Origin: Novosphingobium sp. KA1
GTDB lineage: Bacteria > Pseudomonadota > Alphaproteobacteria > Sphingomonadales > Sphingomonadaceae
DNA length: 64,000 nucleotides
Assembly: GCF_017309955.1 (NCBI RefSeq)
Contig: NZ_CP021247.1
Span: 3,435,001 to 3,499,000, forward strand
Direction of reading: 5' to 3'
The notes under the pieces were generated by a model, which had not been told where the DNA came from, ran no database searches, and worked only from the letters and a program-made list of their open reading frames with translations. The translations under genes and the position numbers were made by a program. Every line of letters begins with the position of its first letter. Position 1 is the stretch's first letter. This document shows positions 38,215 to 46,586 of the stretch, piece after piece.

Positions 38215-40509
38215 CTAACCCTGGAACTTGTTGTCGCGCGGGAATCCGGTCGGCGGCAGGCGGCCTGCCGCGCCGCGCGCGACCTTCCACAGGCCCATGT
38301 CCTTCTCGTTGCGCGTGCGGCCGGTCTCGCCGCCCATCGTCCAGGACAGACCATCCTCCAGCCTGAGGGTAATGAGGTCCGACAGCCCGCCGTCGCGGTA
38401 GCGCTGGAGCGTGACGCCCTGCCCCTTGGCCATCAGCGGCAGTTCCTCGAGGCTGAAGATCACCAGCTTGCGGTTGTCGCCCACCACGGCCACGTGATCG
38501 TGCTCCGCCGGAATCTCGCGCACGATCTTGAGGTGGATGCCCGGCTTGGTGGACATCACCGCACGGCCCTTGCGGGTTTCGGCAAGCAGGTCCTCGGCTT
38601 CCACCGCGAAGCCGCGCCCGATGTTGGAGGCCAGCAGGATCTGCGACTTCGGCTTGTAGACCAGCGCGGCGATGATGTGCGCATCGGCATCGATGTCGAC
38701 CATCGTGCGGATCGGCTCGCCAAACCCGCGCGCACCCGGCAGCTTGTCGGCGCCGACCGTGTAGAAACGCCCATTGTCGAGCGCGATCAGGATCTTGTCG
38801 GTGGTCTGCGCATGGAAGGCGAAAGCGGGGCCATCGCCTTCCTTGAACTTGAAATCGCCGTCCAGCGCCACATGCCCCTTGGCCGCACGCACCCAGCCGC
38901 GCGCCGAGAGGATCACCGTCACCGGCTCCTTCTCGATCATCGCGTCCATGCTGAACTCGACCGTCGGCCTGGCCTGCGCGATCGTCGTGCGGCGACGGCC
39001 GAGCACGGTATCCTCGGCATATTCCTTGCGCAGCGTGGTCAGGTCGCGCTTCAGGCGCGTGCGCTGGCGGGCCGGGCTTTCGAGCAGCTTGTTGAGTTCG
39101 TCCTGCTCCTTCAGCAGGTCCTCATGCTCCTTGCGAAGCTCCATCTCCTCCAGCTTGCGCAAGGAACGCAAGCGCATGTTGAGGATGGCTTCGGCCTGAC
39201 GGTCAGTCAGCTCGAACTCGGCCATCATCACCGCCTTGGGCTCGTCCTCGGTGCGGATGATCTCGATGATCCGGTCGAGGTTGAGGTAGGCGATGATGTA
39301 GCCGGCAACCAGCTCCAGCCGCGAGGCGATCTTTTCCAGCCGGTGCCGGGTGCGGCGCAGCAGGATGTCGATCTGGCTGTAGACCCATTCGGACAGCAGC
39401 AGCTTGAGGCCCATCACCCCCGGCGTGCGGTGCGAATCCAGCACGTTGAGATTGAGCGAGAAGCGGCTTTCGAGATCGGTGAGCTTGTAGAGGCTCTCCT
39501 TCAGCATCTCGGGATCGACGTTGCGGCTCTTGGGCACAAAGACGATGCGGATCTGCTCGTCGCTCTCGTCGCGGATGTCTTCGAGGATCGGCAGCTTCTT
39601 GTCGCCGATCAGCGCGGCGACCTGCTCGATCAGCTTGCCCTTGGGCAGCATGTAGGGGATTTCGGAAATGACCAGCTGCCACTGGCCGCTGCCCAGCTTC
39701 TCGATCCCGGTCTCTTCCCAGTTGCCCGCCTCGTCCTTTCCGGTCGAGAACCGGCCGCGCACGCGGAACGCGCCCTTGCCGGTCTCGTAGGCGTGGCTGA
39801 TCGCCTCGGGGCTGTCGACCACCAGGCCGCCGGTCGCGAAGTCCGGGCCGTGGAACACCTGCATGAGCTGGTCATGCTCGGCCTGGGGATTGTCGATCAG
39901 CATCATCGTCGCATCGATGATCTCGGCGACGTTGTGGCTGGGGATCGAGGTGGCCATGCCCACGGCGATGCCGGTCGAGCCGTTCGCCAGCAGGTTCGGG
40001 AACATGCCGGGGAAGATGTCCGGCTCGCTCTCTTCGCCGTTGTAGGTGGGAACGAAATCGACGGTGCCTTCGTCCAGCCCCGCCATCAGGTGGATCGCCG
40101 TGCGTGTCAGGCGCGCTTCGGTATAGCGGTAGGCGGCGGCGTTATCGCCGTCGATATTGCCGAAGTTGCCCTGCCCCTGCACCAGCGGATAGCGCAGCGA
40201 GAAGTCCTGCGCGAGGCGGACCATCGCATCGTAGACTGAGGCGTCGCCATGCGGGTGGTATTTGCCGATGACGTCGCCGACGACGCGGGCCGACTTCTTG
40301 TAGGCACTGGCGGGATCGAGCTTGAGCTGCCGCATCGCCCAGAGCAGGCGGCGGTGCACCGGCTTCATCCCGTCGCGCAAGTCCGGCAGCGAGCGCGCCG
40401 TGATCGTCGAGAGCGCATAGACGAGGTAGCGCTGCGAGAGCGCGGCATCGAAAGGCGCGTCGACAATGGCGTCGAACGGATCGGAGTCTTCGTCGGTCGT
40501 GGTCACCAT
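38215..40509 (-). CDS. parC: DNA topoisomerase IV subunit A
   Basis: This 764-residue subunit cuts and rejoins DNA to separate sister chromosomes. The catalytic tyrosine is Tyr129 (YRYTEARL). HPHGDASVYDAMVRLAQ is the region where quinolone resistance changes occur. The C-terminal part forms the beta-pinwheel domain. GyrA would be distinguished by a GyrA-box (QRRGGKG), which I do not see, so ParC fits. ParE is not in the window. The gene is convergent with the protease gene. Confidence 0.95.
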   Translation of the reverse strand: MVTTTDEDSDPFDAIVDAPFDAALSQRYLVYALSTITARSLPDLRDGMKPVHRRLLWAMRQLKLDPASAYKKSARVVGDVIGKYHPHGDASVYDAMVRLAQDFSLRYPLVQGQGNFGNIDGDNAAAYRYTEARLTRTAIHLMAGLDEGTVDFVPTYNGEESEPDIFPGMFPNLLANGSTGIAVGMATSIPSHNVAEIIDATMMLIDNPQAEHDQLMQVFHGPDFATGGLVVDSPEAISHAYETGKGAFRVRGRFSTGKDEAGNWEETGIEKLGSGQWQLVISEIPYMLPKGKLIEQVAALIGDKKLPILEDIRDESDEQIRIVFVPKSRNVDPEMLKESLYKLTDLESRFSLNLNVLDSHRTPGVMGLKLLLSEWVYSQIDILLRRTRHRLEKIASRLELVAGYIIAYLNLDRIIEIIRTEDEPKAVMMAEFELTDRQAEAILNMRLRSLRKLEEMELRKEHEDLLKEQDELNKLLESPARQRTRLKRDLTTLRKEYAEDTVLGRRRTTIAQARPTVEFSMDAMIEKEPVTVILSARGWVRAAKGHVALDGDFKFKEGDGPAFAFHAQTTDKILIALDNGRFYTVGADKLPGARGFGEPIRTMVDIDADAHIIAALVYKPKSQILLASNIGRGFAVEAEDLLAETRKGRAVMSTKPGIHLKIVREIPAEHDHVAVVGDNRKLVIFSLEELPLMAKGQGVTLQRYRDGGLSDLITLRLEDGLSWTMGGETGRTRNEKDMGLWKVARGAAGRLPPTGFPRDNKFQG

Positions 40510-40600
40510 GCGCGGAACCTAGCAGCGCCCCGCCCGGTGCCAAGTCGGATTCCAGCGTTTTCCAGAGCTTGGTTTCCCGATTCGTTCCGATTTATCGCGA

Positions 40601-40933
40601 TCAGCCGATCTGCATGTCCCGCGAGAGGCCGGGGATGCGCACTTCAAGGCCGTCGAGCGCGTCCGTCAGTTCGATCTGGCAGGCAAGGCGGCTGGTGCGG
40701 GTGACGCCGGCGGCAAGGTCCAGCATGTCTTCCTCGTCGTTGGAGGCAGGCTCCAGAACGTCGAACCAGTCGGGCGAGACGATCACGTGACAGGTGGAAC
40801 AGGCCATCTGCCCCTCGCAGGTTCCCTCAAGCGGCATGCCGCAGCGCTGCGCAAGCGCAAGCAGGCGCGTGCCCGGTTCGGCCTCGGCCGTGACGGAGGC
40901 TCCTTCGGCGGTAACAAATCTGACGTTCAACAA
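40601..40933 (-). CDS. 2Fe-2S ferredoxin (adrenodoxin type)
   Basis: This 110-residue protein has the cluster ligands Cys39, Cys45, Cys48 and Cys85 (CEGQMACSTCHV and LACQIEL), the spacing of adrenodoxin/isc-type ferredoxins. It could pass electrons to iron-sulfur cluster assembly, which fits its position just downstream (2 bases) of two cysteine desulfurase genes in the same direction. It is the last gene of that operon. Confidence 0.93.
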   Translation of the reverse strand: MLNVRFVTAEGASVTAEAEPGTRLLALAQRCGMPLEGTCEGQMACSTCHVIVSPDWFDVLEPASNDEEDMLDLAAGVTRTSRLACQIELTDALDGLEVRIPGLSRDMQIG

Positions 40934-40934
40934 T

Positions 40935-42014
40935 TCAGACTCCCTGCACCGCTGCCGCGGCTTCTATTCGTGTGCAGGCATCCTCGATTTCCCTGAGGCC
41001 ACTATATCTCCCGAATCCCAGACGGATAGAGCTTTTGGCCTCCGCGTCCGAAAGTCCCAGTGCCTTGAGCACGTGACTGGGCCGTCCCGAGCCGCTGGCG
41101 CAGGCGGAACCGGCGGAAAACGCGATGTTCCGAAGGTCCGACATCAGCCGCGCGACATCGAGCCCCGCCAGCCGCAGATTGAGGTTTCCGCGCCAGCGAT
41201 GCTCGGCCGAGCCGTTCAGCACCCAGCGGGCAAGGATAGCGCGGGCGTGGGCCCAGAGCATTTCGACATGGGCAGCATCCTCGTCCATGCGGGTCGCCGC
41301 CAATGCCGCCGCCGCGCCGAACCCGGCACAGAGCGCGGGGCTCAGCGTGCCGGAGCGCAGCCCCTGCTCCTGACCGCCGCCGTGGATCAGCGGCTTGAGG
41401 TCGATCCCATCGCGAATCCACAGCGCACCGATGCCCTTGGGGCCGTAGAGCTTGTGCGCCGAGATCGCGATCAGGTCCGCGCCCTGGGGCGCGGCGAGCT
41501 TGCCCGCGCCCTGCACCGCGTCACACAGGAACAGCGCGCCTGCCCGGTGCGCCGCCTCGGCCAGCGCCTCGACCGGCTGGATCGTGCCGATCTCGTTGTT
41601 GACCTGCATCACCGCGACAAGGCCGGCCCCCTCCGGGATCGATGCATCGCTGGCGATCAGTCCTTGGCCATCGACGGGCAGCACCGACACCTCGGGATCG
41701 ATCGCCCGCGCGGTGTCCAGCACGGCGGCATGCTCGATGGCCGAAACGGCGAGACGCCGCGCGCCGCAGCCCTGCAGCGCGAGGTTGATCGCCTCGGTAG
41801 CGCCCGAGGTGAAGATCACCCTCCCCCCCGGCGGCAAAAGCGCCGCAACCTGCTCGCGCGCGACCTCGACGATGGCGGCGCCGCCGCGCCCCGGCCGATG
41901 CGGGCTGTGCGGATTGGCGAACCCCATGCCCTCAGGCCCGCCCAGCCATGGCAGCATGGCGTCGCGCGCCTCCGGGGCGAGCGGGGTGGTGGCCTGGTAG
42001 TCAAGGTAGATCAC
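40935..42014 (-). CDS. Cysteine desulfurase (second of the pair)
   Basis: About 359 residues from GTG at 42014; the stop of the upstream desulfurase overlaps this start as GTGA. VIYLDYQATTPLAPEARDAM is the standard N-terminus, and ISAHKLYGPKG holds the PLP lysine. SAGSACASGSGRPSHVL contains the catalytic cysteine. The enzyme converts cysteine to alanine and supplies sulfur for iron-sulfur clusters or tRNA thiolation. The longer frame to 42266 is a shadow of the upstream gene. It is paralogous to the neighbouring gene. Confidence 0.92.
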   Translation of the reverse strand: MIYLDYQATTPLAPEARDAMLPWLGGPEGMGFANPHSPHRPGRGGAAIVEVAREQVAALLPPGGRVIFTSGATEAINLALQGCGARRLAVSAIEHAAVLDTARAIDPEVSVLPVDGQGLIASDASIPEGAGLVAVMQVNNEIGTIQPVEALAEAAHRAGALFLCDAVQGAGKLAAPQGADLIAISAHKLYGPKGIGALWIRDGIDLKPLIHGGGQEQGLRSGTLSPALCAGFGAAAALAATRMDEDAAHVEMLWAHARAILARWVLNGSAEHRWRGNLNLRLAGLDVARLMSDLRNIAFSAGSACASGSGRPSHVLKALGLSDAEAKSSIRLGFGRYSGLREIEDACTRIEAAAAVQGV

Positions 42015-43066
42015 GCGTTCACCTGCACCCAGGCCTCGGCAAAGGCATCGAGTTCGGCGGGCGTGGTGTTCCAGCCGATGCTCACACGCACGGTGCGGCG
42101 GGCAAGATCCTCGTCGATGCCGAAGCCCTTCAGCACCCGGCTCTGCTTGAGCGTGCCCGAGGAACAGGCGCTGCCCGCCGAGATCGCGAAGCCCATCGCA
42201 TCCATGCGGATGAGCATCGCCGTCGCCGCCAGACGCGGCGCGGCCACGGCAAAGATATGCGAGCATTGCACCCCGGGCTGGATCACCTCGCCATGCCTGA
42301 ACAGCGCGTTCTTGAAATCGAACAGCTGCTCGGCCGTGGTTGCCCAGTCCTCCAGCCCGCGCGCCTCGAGCGCCGCTGCAAAGCCCATCGCGCCGGGCAG
42401 GTTTTCGGTGCCCGCACGGTAGCCGCGCTCCTGCCCGCCGCTCGGCTCCAGCATGGCCCAGTCCTTCACCAGCAGCGCGCCGATGCCGATCGGGCCGCCC
42501 AGCTTGTGCGCCGACAGCACCACCATGTCGGCATCGGGAAGCGGCGCCTTGCCGGCGCTTTGCGAACAGTCCGCCAGCACCAGCCCGCCCGCCGCGCGCA
42601 CCTGCTCGATCAGCGGATTGCGTGCGTAGGGCAGCAAGATCGTGCCGGTTTCCGAATTGACCGACTGGACCGCGACCACCGCCCGTCCACCGTCAGCCAA
42701 CGCAGCCGCCAGAGCCTCGGGATCGACCTCGCCTTCCCGCACCGGCAATTCCTGCGCATCGGGCGCGGCACGAAACACCGCATCGTGCTCCACCGCCGAG
42801 ACCAGCCGCCGCTCCGCCCTGGCCCGGCCAAGCCCGATCGCCAGGGCCTCGCTGGCGCCCGAGGTGAAAATCAGTTCACCCTGCCAGCCGAGCGCCTGTT
42901 TCACCCGTTCGCGCGCCTGCTCCAGCGCGGCGCGGGCGGCGCGTCCGGCCTTGTGCGGACTGGACGGATTCGCCCAGATCGCCGCACCTTCAAGCCAGGC
43001 TTCGCGCGCTTCGGGCATGATCGGAGTGGTCGCGGCGTGATCGAGATAGATCGTTTGAGAGGCCAT
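42011..43066 (-). CDS. Cysteine desulfurase (first of the pair)
   Basis: About 351 residues from ATG at 43066, MASQTIYLDHAATTPIMPEA. LSAHKLGGPIGIGALLV contains the PLP lysine and ISAGSACSSGTLKQSRVL the catalytic cysteine. It is a paralogue of the next gene, overlapping it by four bases, and it is the promoter-proximal member of the pair. I cannot tell whether the two act on different sulfur acceptors. The intergenic region on its 5' side is shared with a divergent hydrolase. Confidence 0.92.
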   Translation of the reverse strand: MASQTIYLDHAATTPIMPEAREAWLEGAAIWANPSSPHKAGRAARAALEQARERVKQALGWQGELIFTSGASEALAIGLGRARAERRLVSAVEHDAVFRAAPDAQELPVREGEVDPEALAAALADGGRAVVAVQSVNSETGTILLPYARNPLIEQVRAAGGLVLADCSQSAGKAPLPDADMVVLSAHKLGGPIGIGALLVKDWAMLEPSGGQERGYRAGTENLPGAMGFAAALEARGLEDWATTAEQLFDFKNALFRHGEVIQPGVQCSHIFAVAAPRLAATAMLIRMDAMGFAISAGSACSSGTLKQSRVLKGFGIDEDLARRTVRVSIGWNTTPAELDAFAEAWVQVNA

Positions 43067-43078
43067 GTTCTGCAAAAG

Positions 43079-43106
43079 TTGTTTTTGGGCCCAGTGTTTC
43101 TATATA
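43079..43106 (+). promoter_or_regulatory. Possible sigma-70 promoter of the hydrolase gene
   Basis: TTGTTT at 43079-43084 and TATATA at 43101-43106 are separated by 16 bases, in the AT-rich spacer between divergent genes. It is directed toward the alpha/beta hydrolase. This is weak evidence on its own. Confidence 0.35.
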
Positions 43107-43200
43107 GCGATCCATTCCTTTACCACTCCCGTGAATGTCGTTGCGGCCAATGGCCGGCGGTATTTCGCGGGAGTTTCAACAGGTCAGGCCCGCAAAACAC

Positions 43201-43857
43201 ATGCCATCAGTCATCTTTCCCGGACCCGAAGGCCGCCTCGAAGGCCGCTTCCAGCCCGCAACGCGCCCGCGCGCACCGGTGGCGATGATCCTCCACCCGC
43301 ACCCGCAGGCGGGCGGCACGATGAACGACCGCATCACCCAGCACCTCTACAAGACGTTCGTGGCGCGCGGCTTCGCGACGCTGCGCTTCAACTTCCGCGG
43401 TGTCGGCCGCAGCCAGGGCAGCTTCGACAACGGCGTGGGCGAACTGTCCGACGCGGCAGCGGCGCTCGACTGGGTGCAGTCGATCCACCCCGAGGCTTCG
43501 TCCACCTGGATCGCGGGCTATTCGTTCGGCGCGCTGATCGGCATGCAGCTGCTGATGCGCCGCCCGGAAATCCGCGGCTTCATCTCGGTGGCGCCGCCGG
43601 CCAACATGTACGACTTCTCGTTCCTCGCCCCCTGCCCGGCCTCGGGCATCATCGTCCAGGGCGCGGCGGACACGGTGGTGACGCCCAATGCCGTGCAGAA
43701 GCTGGTCGACAAGCTGCGCACGCAGAAGCACATCACCATCCACCACGACGAGATCCCGCGCGCGAACCACTTCTTCGAGAACGAGATGGACGACCTGATG
43801 CGCTCGGTCGACAACTACCTCGACATGCGCCTCGCGCCGGATTGCCCGATCAAGTAA
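43201..43857 (+). CDS. Alpha/beta hydrolase (small family)
   Basis: This 218-residue protein starts at ATG 43201. HPHPQAGGTMNDRITQHL, then FNFRGVGRSQGSFDNG and the nucleophile-elbow-like GYSFGALIGMQ, identify a hydrolase of the conserved small group often found near iron-sulfur genes. GYSFG gives the nucleophile Ser, with an Asp (GAADTVV) and His (PRANHFF) at the expected later places. Substrate unknown. It is divergent from the cysteine desulfurase pair and separated from it by 134 bases. Confidence 0.85.
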   Translation: MPSVIFPGPEGRLEGRFQPATRPRAPVAMILHPHPQAGGTMNDRITQHLYKTFVARGFATLRFNFRGVGRSQGSFDNGVGELSDAAAALDWVQSIHPEASSTWIAGYSFGALIGMQLLMRRPEIRGFISVAPPANMYDFSFLAPCPASGIIVQGAADTVVTPNAVQKLVDKLRTQKHITIHHDEIPRANHFFENEMDDLMRSVDNYLDMRLAPDCPIK

Positions 43858-43900
43858 TCGGCGCGAGACCGCGGACCGGAAAACACGAGGCGTCGGAGAG

Positions 43901-44110
43901 CTACTCCGGCGCCTTTTCCTTTGCTGCCGCCGCCACCGTCTCGCCGCGGCCCGTCGGCACCACCAGGATCGCCACGTTCACCGCCATCACGGCCGCCAGC
44001 ACCAGCATCAGCACCGCCTGCCTGCGATAGCCGCCGCGCCGGAACAGCGCGGTCGCCCCCAGCACAAGCGCGGCAATGACAAGAACGAGCAGGGAAAGCG
44101 CAATATCCAT
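43901..44110 (-). CDS. Small membrane protein
   Basis: This 69-residue protein has two membrane segments, residues about 4-23 and 32-51, separated by RRGGYRRQ. It therefore has both ends on the same side of the membrane, with a charged tail ending AAAKEKAPE. No family is recognised. It is flanked by a convergent hydrolase on one side and a divergent DUF885 gene on the other. I cannot see a strong ribosome binding site. Confidence 0.5.
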   Translation of the reverse strand: MDIALSLLVLVIAALVLGATALFRRGGYRRQAVLMLVLAAVMAVNVAILVVPTGRGETVAAAAKEKAPE

Positions 44111-44189
44111 GGCTTATCCCCTAGCCCAGCACGGCGGCGCAATCGAGCGGGTTTGACAGCGGGCCCCGCGCTCGCCAGTTTCGCCGGCC

Positions 44190-46043
44190 ATGAACAACCA
44201 CGTCATGGGAAGCGCGCCCCTCTCGCGCCGCACCACGCTCCAGCTTCTCGCCACCGGCACGGCCGCGCTTGCGCTGCCGGGCGCCCGCGCGCTGGCCGCC
44301 TCGCCCGCCGCGCCGACAAGCGCCGCGCCGCTGCTCGATGCGGTCGCCTGGGACCTGATCCGGCACGCCCCCGAAACCGCCACCACGCTTGGCGTCGATA
44401 CCGGCACCCATGCCGCGCTGCGATCGCAACTGGAGGACCGCTCCTTTGCCGGACGCGCGGCGCTTGCCGACACGCTGCGCGGCGATCTTGCCAAAGTGCA
44501 GGCCTTCAACCCCAGCCACCTGAACCATGCCGAGCGCACCAGCCTGGCGGTGATCCGCAGCGCCTACAAGACCTCGCTCGACGGTCTTGCCCTGCCCTAC
44601 GGCGACGTTGCCGTCGGCGGCTGGCGCAACACCCCCTACGTGGTGATCCAGAACGTCGGCGCCTATCTCGACACGCCCAAGTTCCTCGATGCCGACCACC
44701 AGGTGAAGACCGCCGAGGACGCCGAGGCCTATGTCGCGCGCCTCTCGCAGTTCGACAGCCAGCTCGACGGCGAGCTGGAGCGCATGCGCGCGGCTACCGA
44801 CCAGGGCCTTGTCCCGCCCGACTTCCTGCTGGACCGCGCCATCGCCCAGATGGAAAGCACCCTTGCCGATGCCCGCGATGGCGGCGGCGGCATGGTCTCC
44901 TCGCTGGTCAGCCGCACCAAAACGATCCCCGGCGACTGGGAAGGCCGCACGAAGAGGATCGTGGCGGGCGAAGTGGTGCCCGCGCTCGAACGCCAGCTCG
45001 CCGAACTCAAGCGCCAGCGCGGCCTTGCCAAGAGCGACCCCGGCATGAGCGCGCGCCCGCACGGCGACGAATTCTACGCCTGGGCCCTGCGCGCCAGCAC
45101 GACCACGACCGTCCCCGCCGCGCAAATCCATGAGCGCGGCCTCGAGGAACTGGCCGCGCTTCACGCCCGCATGGAGCCGATCCTGAAGTCGCTCGGCTAC
45201 ACGCAGGGCACCGTGGGCGAGCGCATGACCGCGCTCGGCAGCGACAAGCGCTTCATGTTCCCCGAGGGCGATCCCGGCCGCGCCGAGATCATGGCCTTCA
45301 TCCAGAAGCGGGTGGACTGGATCCGCGCGCAGATGCCGCGCGCCTTCCGCGATCCGGTTTCGGGCAAGGTGGAAGTGCACCGCCTGCCGCTTGCCGAGGA
45401 ACCCGGCGCCCCCACCGCTTACGGCGGCGGCGGCTCGAAGGACGGCACGGTGCCGGGCAAGATGTGGATCAACCTGCGCTCCACCGACCTGCACCGCAAG
45501 TACGACCTGCCCACGCTGGTCCATCACGAGGCGATCCCCGGCCACGTCTGGCAGGGCGAATATGCCAACCGCCTGCCGCTGATCCGCTCGATGCTGGCGT
45601 TCAACGCCTATTCGGAAGGCTGGGCGCTTTACGGCGAGCAGCTGGCCGACGAACTGGGCGCCTACGACAACGATCCGGTCGGCCGCCTCGGTTACCTCCA
45701 GTCGCTGGCCTTCCGCGCCTGCCGCATGGTGGTCGACACCGGCCTCCACACCAAGGGCTGGGGCCGCGAACAGGCGGTGCAGTTCTTCATGCAGAAGAAC
45801 GGCAACAAGCGGGAGGAAATCGCCAGCGAGGTGGACCGCTACTGCTCCTGGCCGGGACAGGCCTGCGGCTACAAGATGGGCCATTCGGAGATCAACCTCC
45901 AGCGCAGCCGCGCGCAGCAGGCGCTGGGTTCGGCCTATGACCTGCGCGATTTCGACCAGGCCGTGGTCGACGGCGGCAACGTCCCGCTCGACGTGCTGGC
46001 CACCAACATCGACGACTACATCGCGGTAACGCGCAAGCGCTGA
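44190..46043 (+). CDS. DUF885 family protein with Tat signal, likely metallopeptidase-like
   Basis: This 617-residue protein starts with a twin-arginine-like signal, PLSRRTTLQLLATGTAALAL, so it is probably exported folded. The DUF885 family has a conserved zinc-protease-like HEAIPGH (near residue 445), preceded by DLPTLVHHE. SEGWALYGEQLADELGAY and YCSWPGQACGYKMG are also conserved. The family is distantly related to carboxypeptidases, but its substrate is unclear. A strong terminator follows. Confidence 0.88.
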   Translation: MNNHVMGSAPLSRRTTLQLLATGTAALALPGARALAASPAAPTSAAPLLDAVAWDLIRHAPETATTLGVDTGTHAALRSQLEDRSFAGRAALADTLRGDLAKVQAFNPSHLNHAERTSLAVIRSAYKTSLDGLALPYGDVAVGGWRNTPYVVIQNVGAYLDTPKFLDADHQVKTAEDAEAYVARLSQFDSQLDGELERMRAATDQGLVPPDFLLDRAIAQMESTLADARDGGGGMVSSLVSRTKTIPGDWEGRTKRIVAGEVVPALERQLAELKRQRGLAKSDPGMSARPHGDEFYAWALRASTTTTVPAAQIHERGLEELAALHARMEPILKSLGYTQGTVGERMTALGSDKRFMFPEGDPGRAEIMAFIQKRVDWIRAQMPRAFRDPVSGKVEVHRLPLAEEPGAPTAYGGGGSKDGTVPGKMWINLRSTDLHRKYDLPTLVHHEAIPGHVWQGEYANRLPLIRSMLAFNAYSEGWALYGEQLADELGAYDNDPVGRLGYLQSLAFRACRMVVDTGLHTKGWGREQAVQFFMQKNGNKREEIASEVDRYCSWPGQACGYKMGHSEINLQRSRAQQALGSAYDLRDFDQAVVDGGNVPLDVLATNIDDYIAVTRKR

Positions 46044-46059
46044 TTTCACCGCAGACAGG

Positions 46060-46095
46060 AAAAGGGCGCCCCGGCCTGGCCGGAGCGCCCTTTTT
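46060..46095 (+). terminator. Terminator of the DUF885 gene
   Basis: AAAAGGGCGC pairs with GCGCCCTTTT around an inner stem (CCGG with CCGG), and TTTTT follows. It is 17 bases after the stop at 46043. Confidence 0.88.
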
Positions 46096-46113
46096 GCTGC
46101 GCCGCGTTGGCGA

Positions 46114-46467
46114 TCAGCGCTGCCCGAACAGGCCCTTGGCGGCATCGGTGATGTCGTCGATCACGCTGCCGTCGCCGTCCTTGTCGAGCAAGGCCGCGAA
46201 CTTTCCGGGGTCGTTCGCCAGCATGCCGGCAAACTGGCTCAGCGAGCCCTCGCCGCCGATCGCGGCGATGATCTGCTGGATCGTGTCGACACCGAGGCCG
46301 GTCTTGGCGGCGGCCAGCTGCGCGGTGTCACCTTCCTGCTGGTGCGCAAAGCCGAGCGCGGCGATCGCCTTCTCGGCCGTCGCCGGCTCGATGCCCAGCT
46401 GGCCTGCGAGGTTGGCGACATCGGGGTGTTCGCTGACCTGACCGAGAATGCCGTCGAAAAGTCCCAT
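46114..46467 (-). CDS. DUF937 (YidB-like) protein
   Basis: About 117 residues from ATG at 46467, MGLFDGILGQVSEHPDVAN. It is rich in alanine, glycine and glutamine, and a C-terminal stretch ends LLDKDGDGSVIDDITDAAKG. The repeats of AxLG-type helices fit the DUF937/YidB family. No function is known. It faces the DUF885 gene across a shared terminator. Confidence 0.7.
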   Translation of the reverse strand: MGLFDGILGQVSEHPDVANLAGQLGIEPATAEKAIAALGFAHQQEGDTAQLAAAKTGLGVDTIQQIIAAIGGEGSLSQFAGMLANDPGKFAALLDKDGDGSVIDDITDAAKGLFGQR

Positions 46468-46528
46468 GTTCGTATCTCCATGAAAGAGAGGGGGAACCGC
46501 AAGATGCACCCTATTCGTGACAAGACAA

Positions 46529-46556
46529 GGGCCCCGGAACGGTCGCTCCGGGGCCC
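46529..46556 (-). terminator. Terminator of pckA
   Basis: GGGCCCCGGA at 46529-46538 pairs perfectly with 46547-46556 around an 8-base loop. It lies about 30 bases after the pckA stop, and on the minus strand TTGTCTTGTC follows the stem. Confidence 0.75.
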
Positions 46557-46586
46557 TGCCCTTATTTCACGCCGAACAGCGCCGGA

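Noticed and set aside
40935..42266. An extended N-terminus for the second cysteine desulfurase
   Set aside because: The extension lies in the coding region of the other desulfurase and has no family match. The start at GTG 42014 overlaps the neighbour's stop in the usual way.
46490..46520. A second EcfG promoter (GGAAC near 46494)
   Set aside because: The matching CGTT is not present at 16-17 bases; the downstream sequence is TTCG instead.
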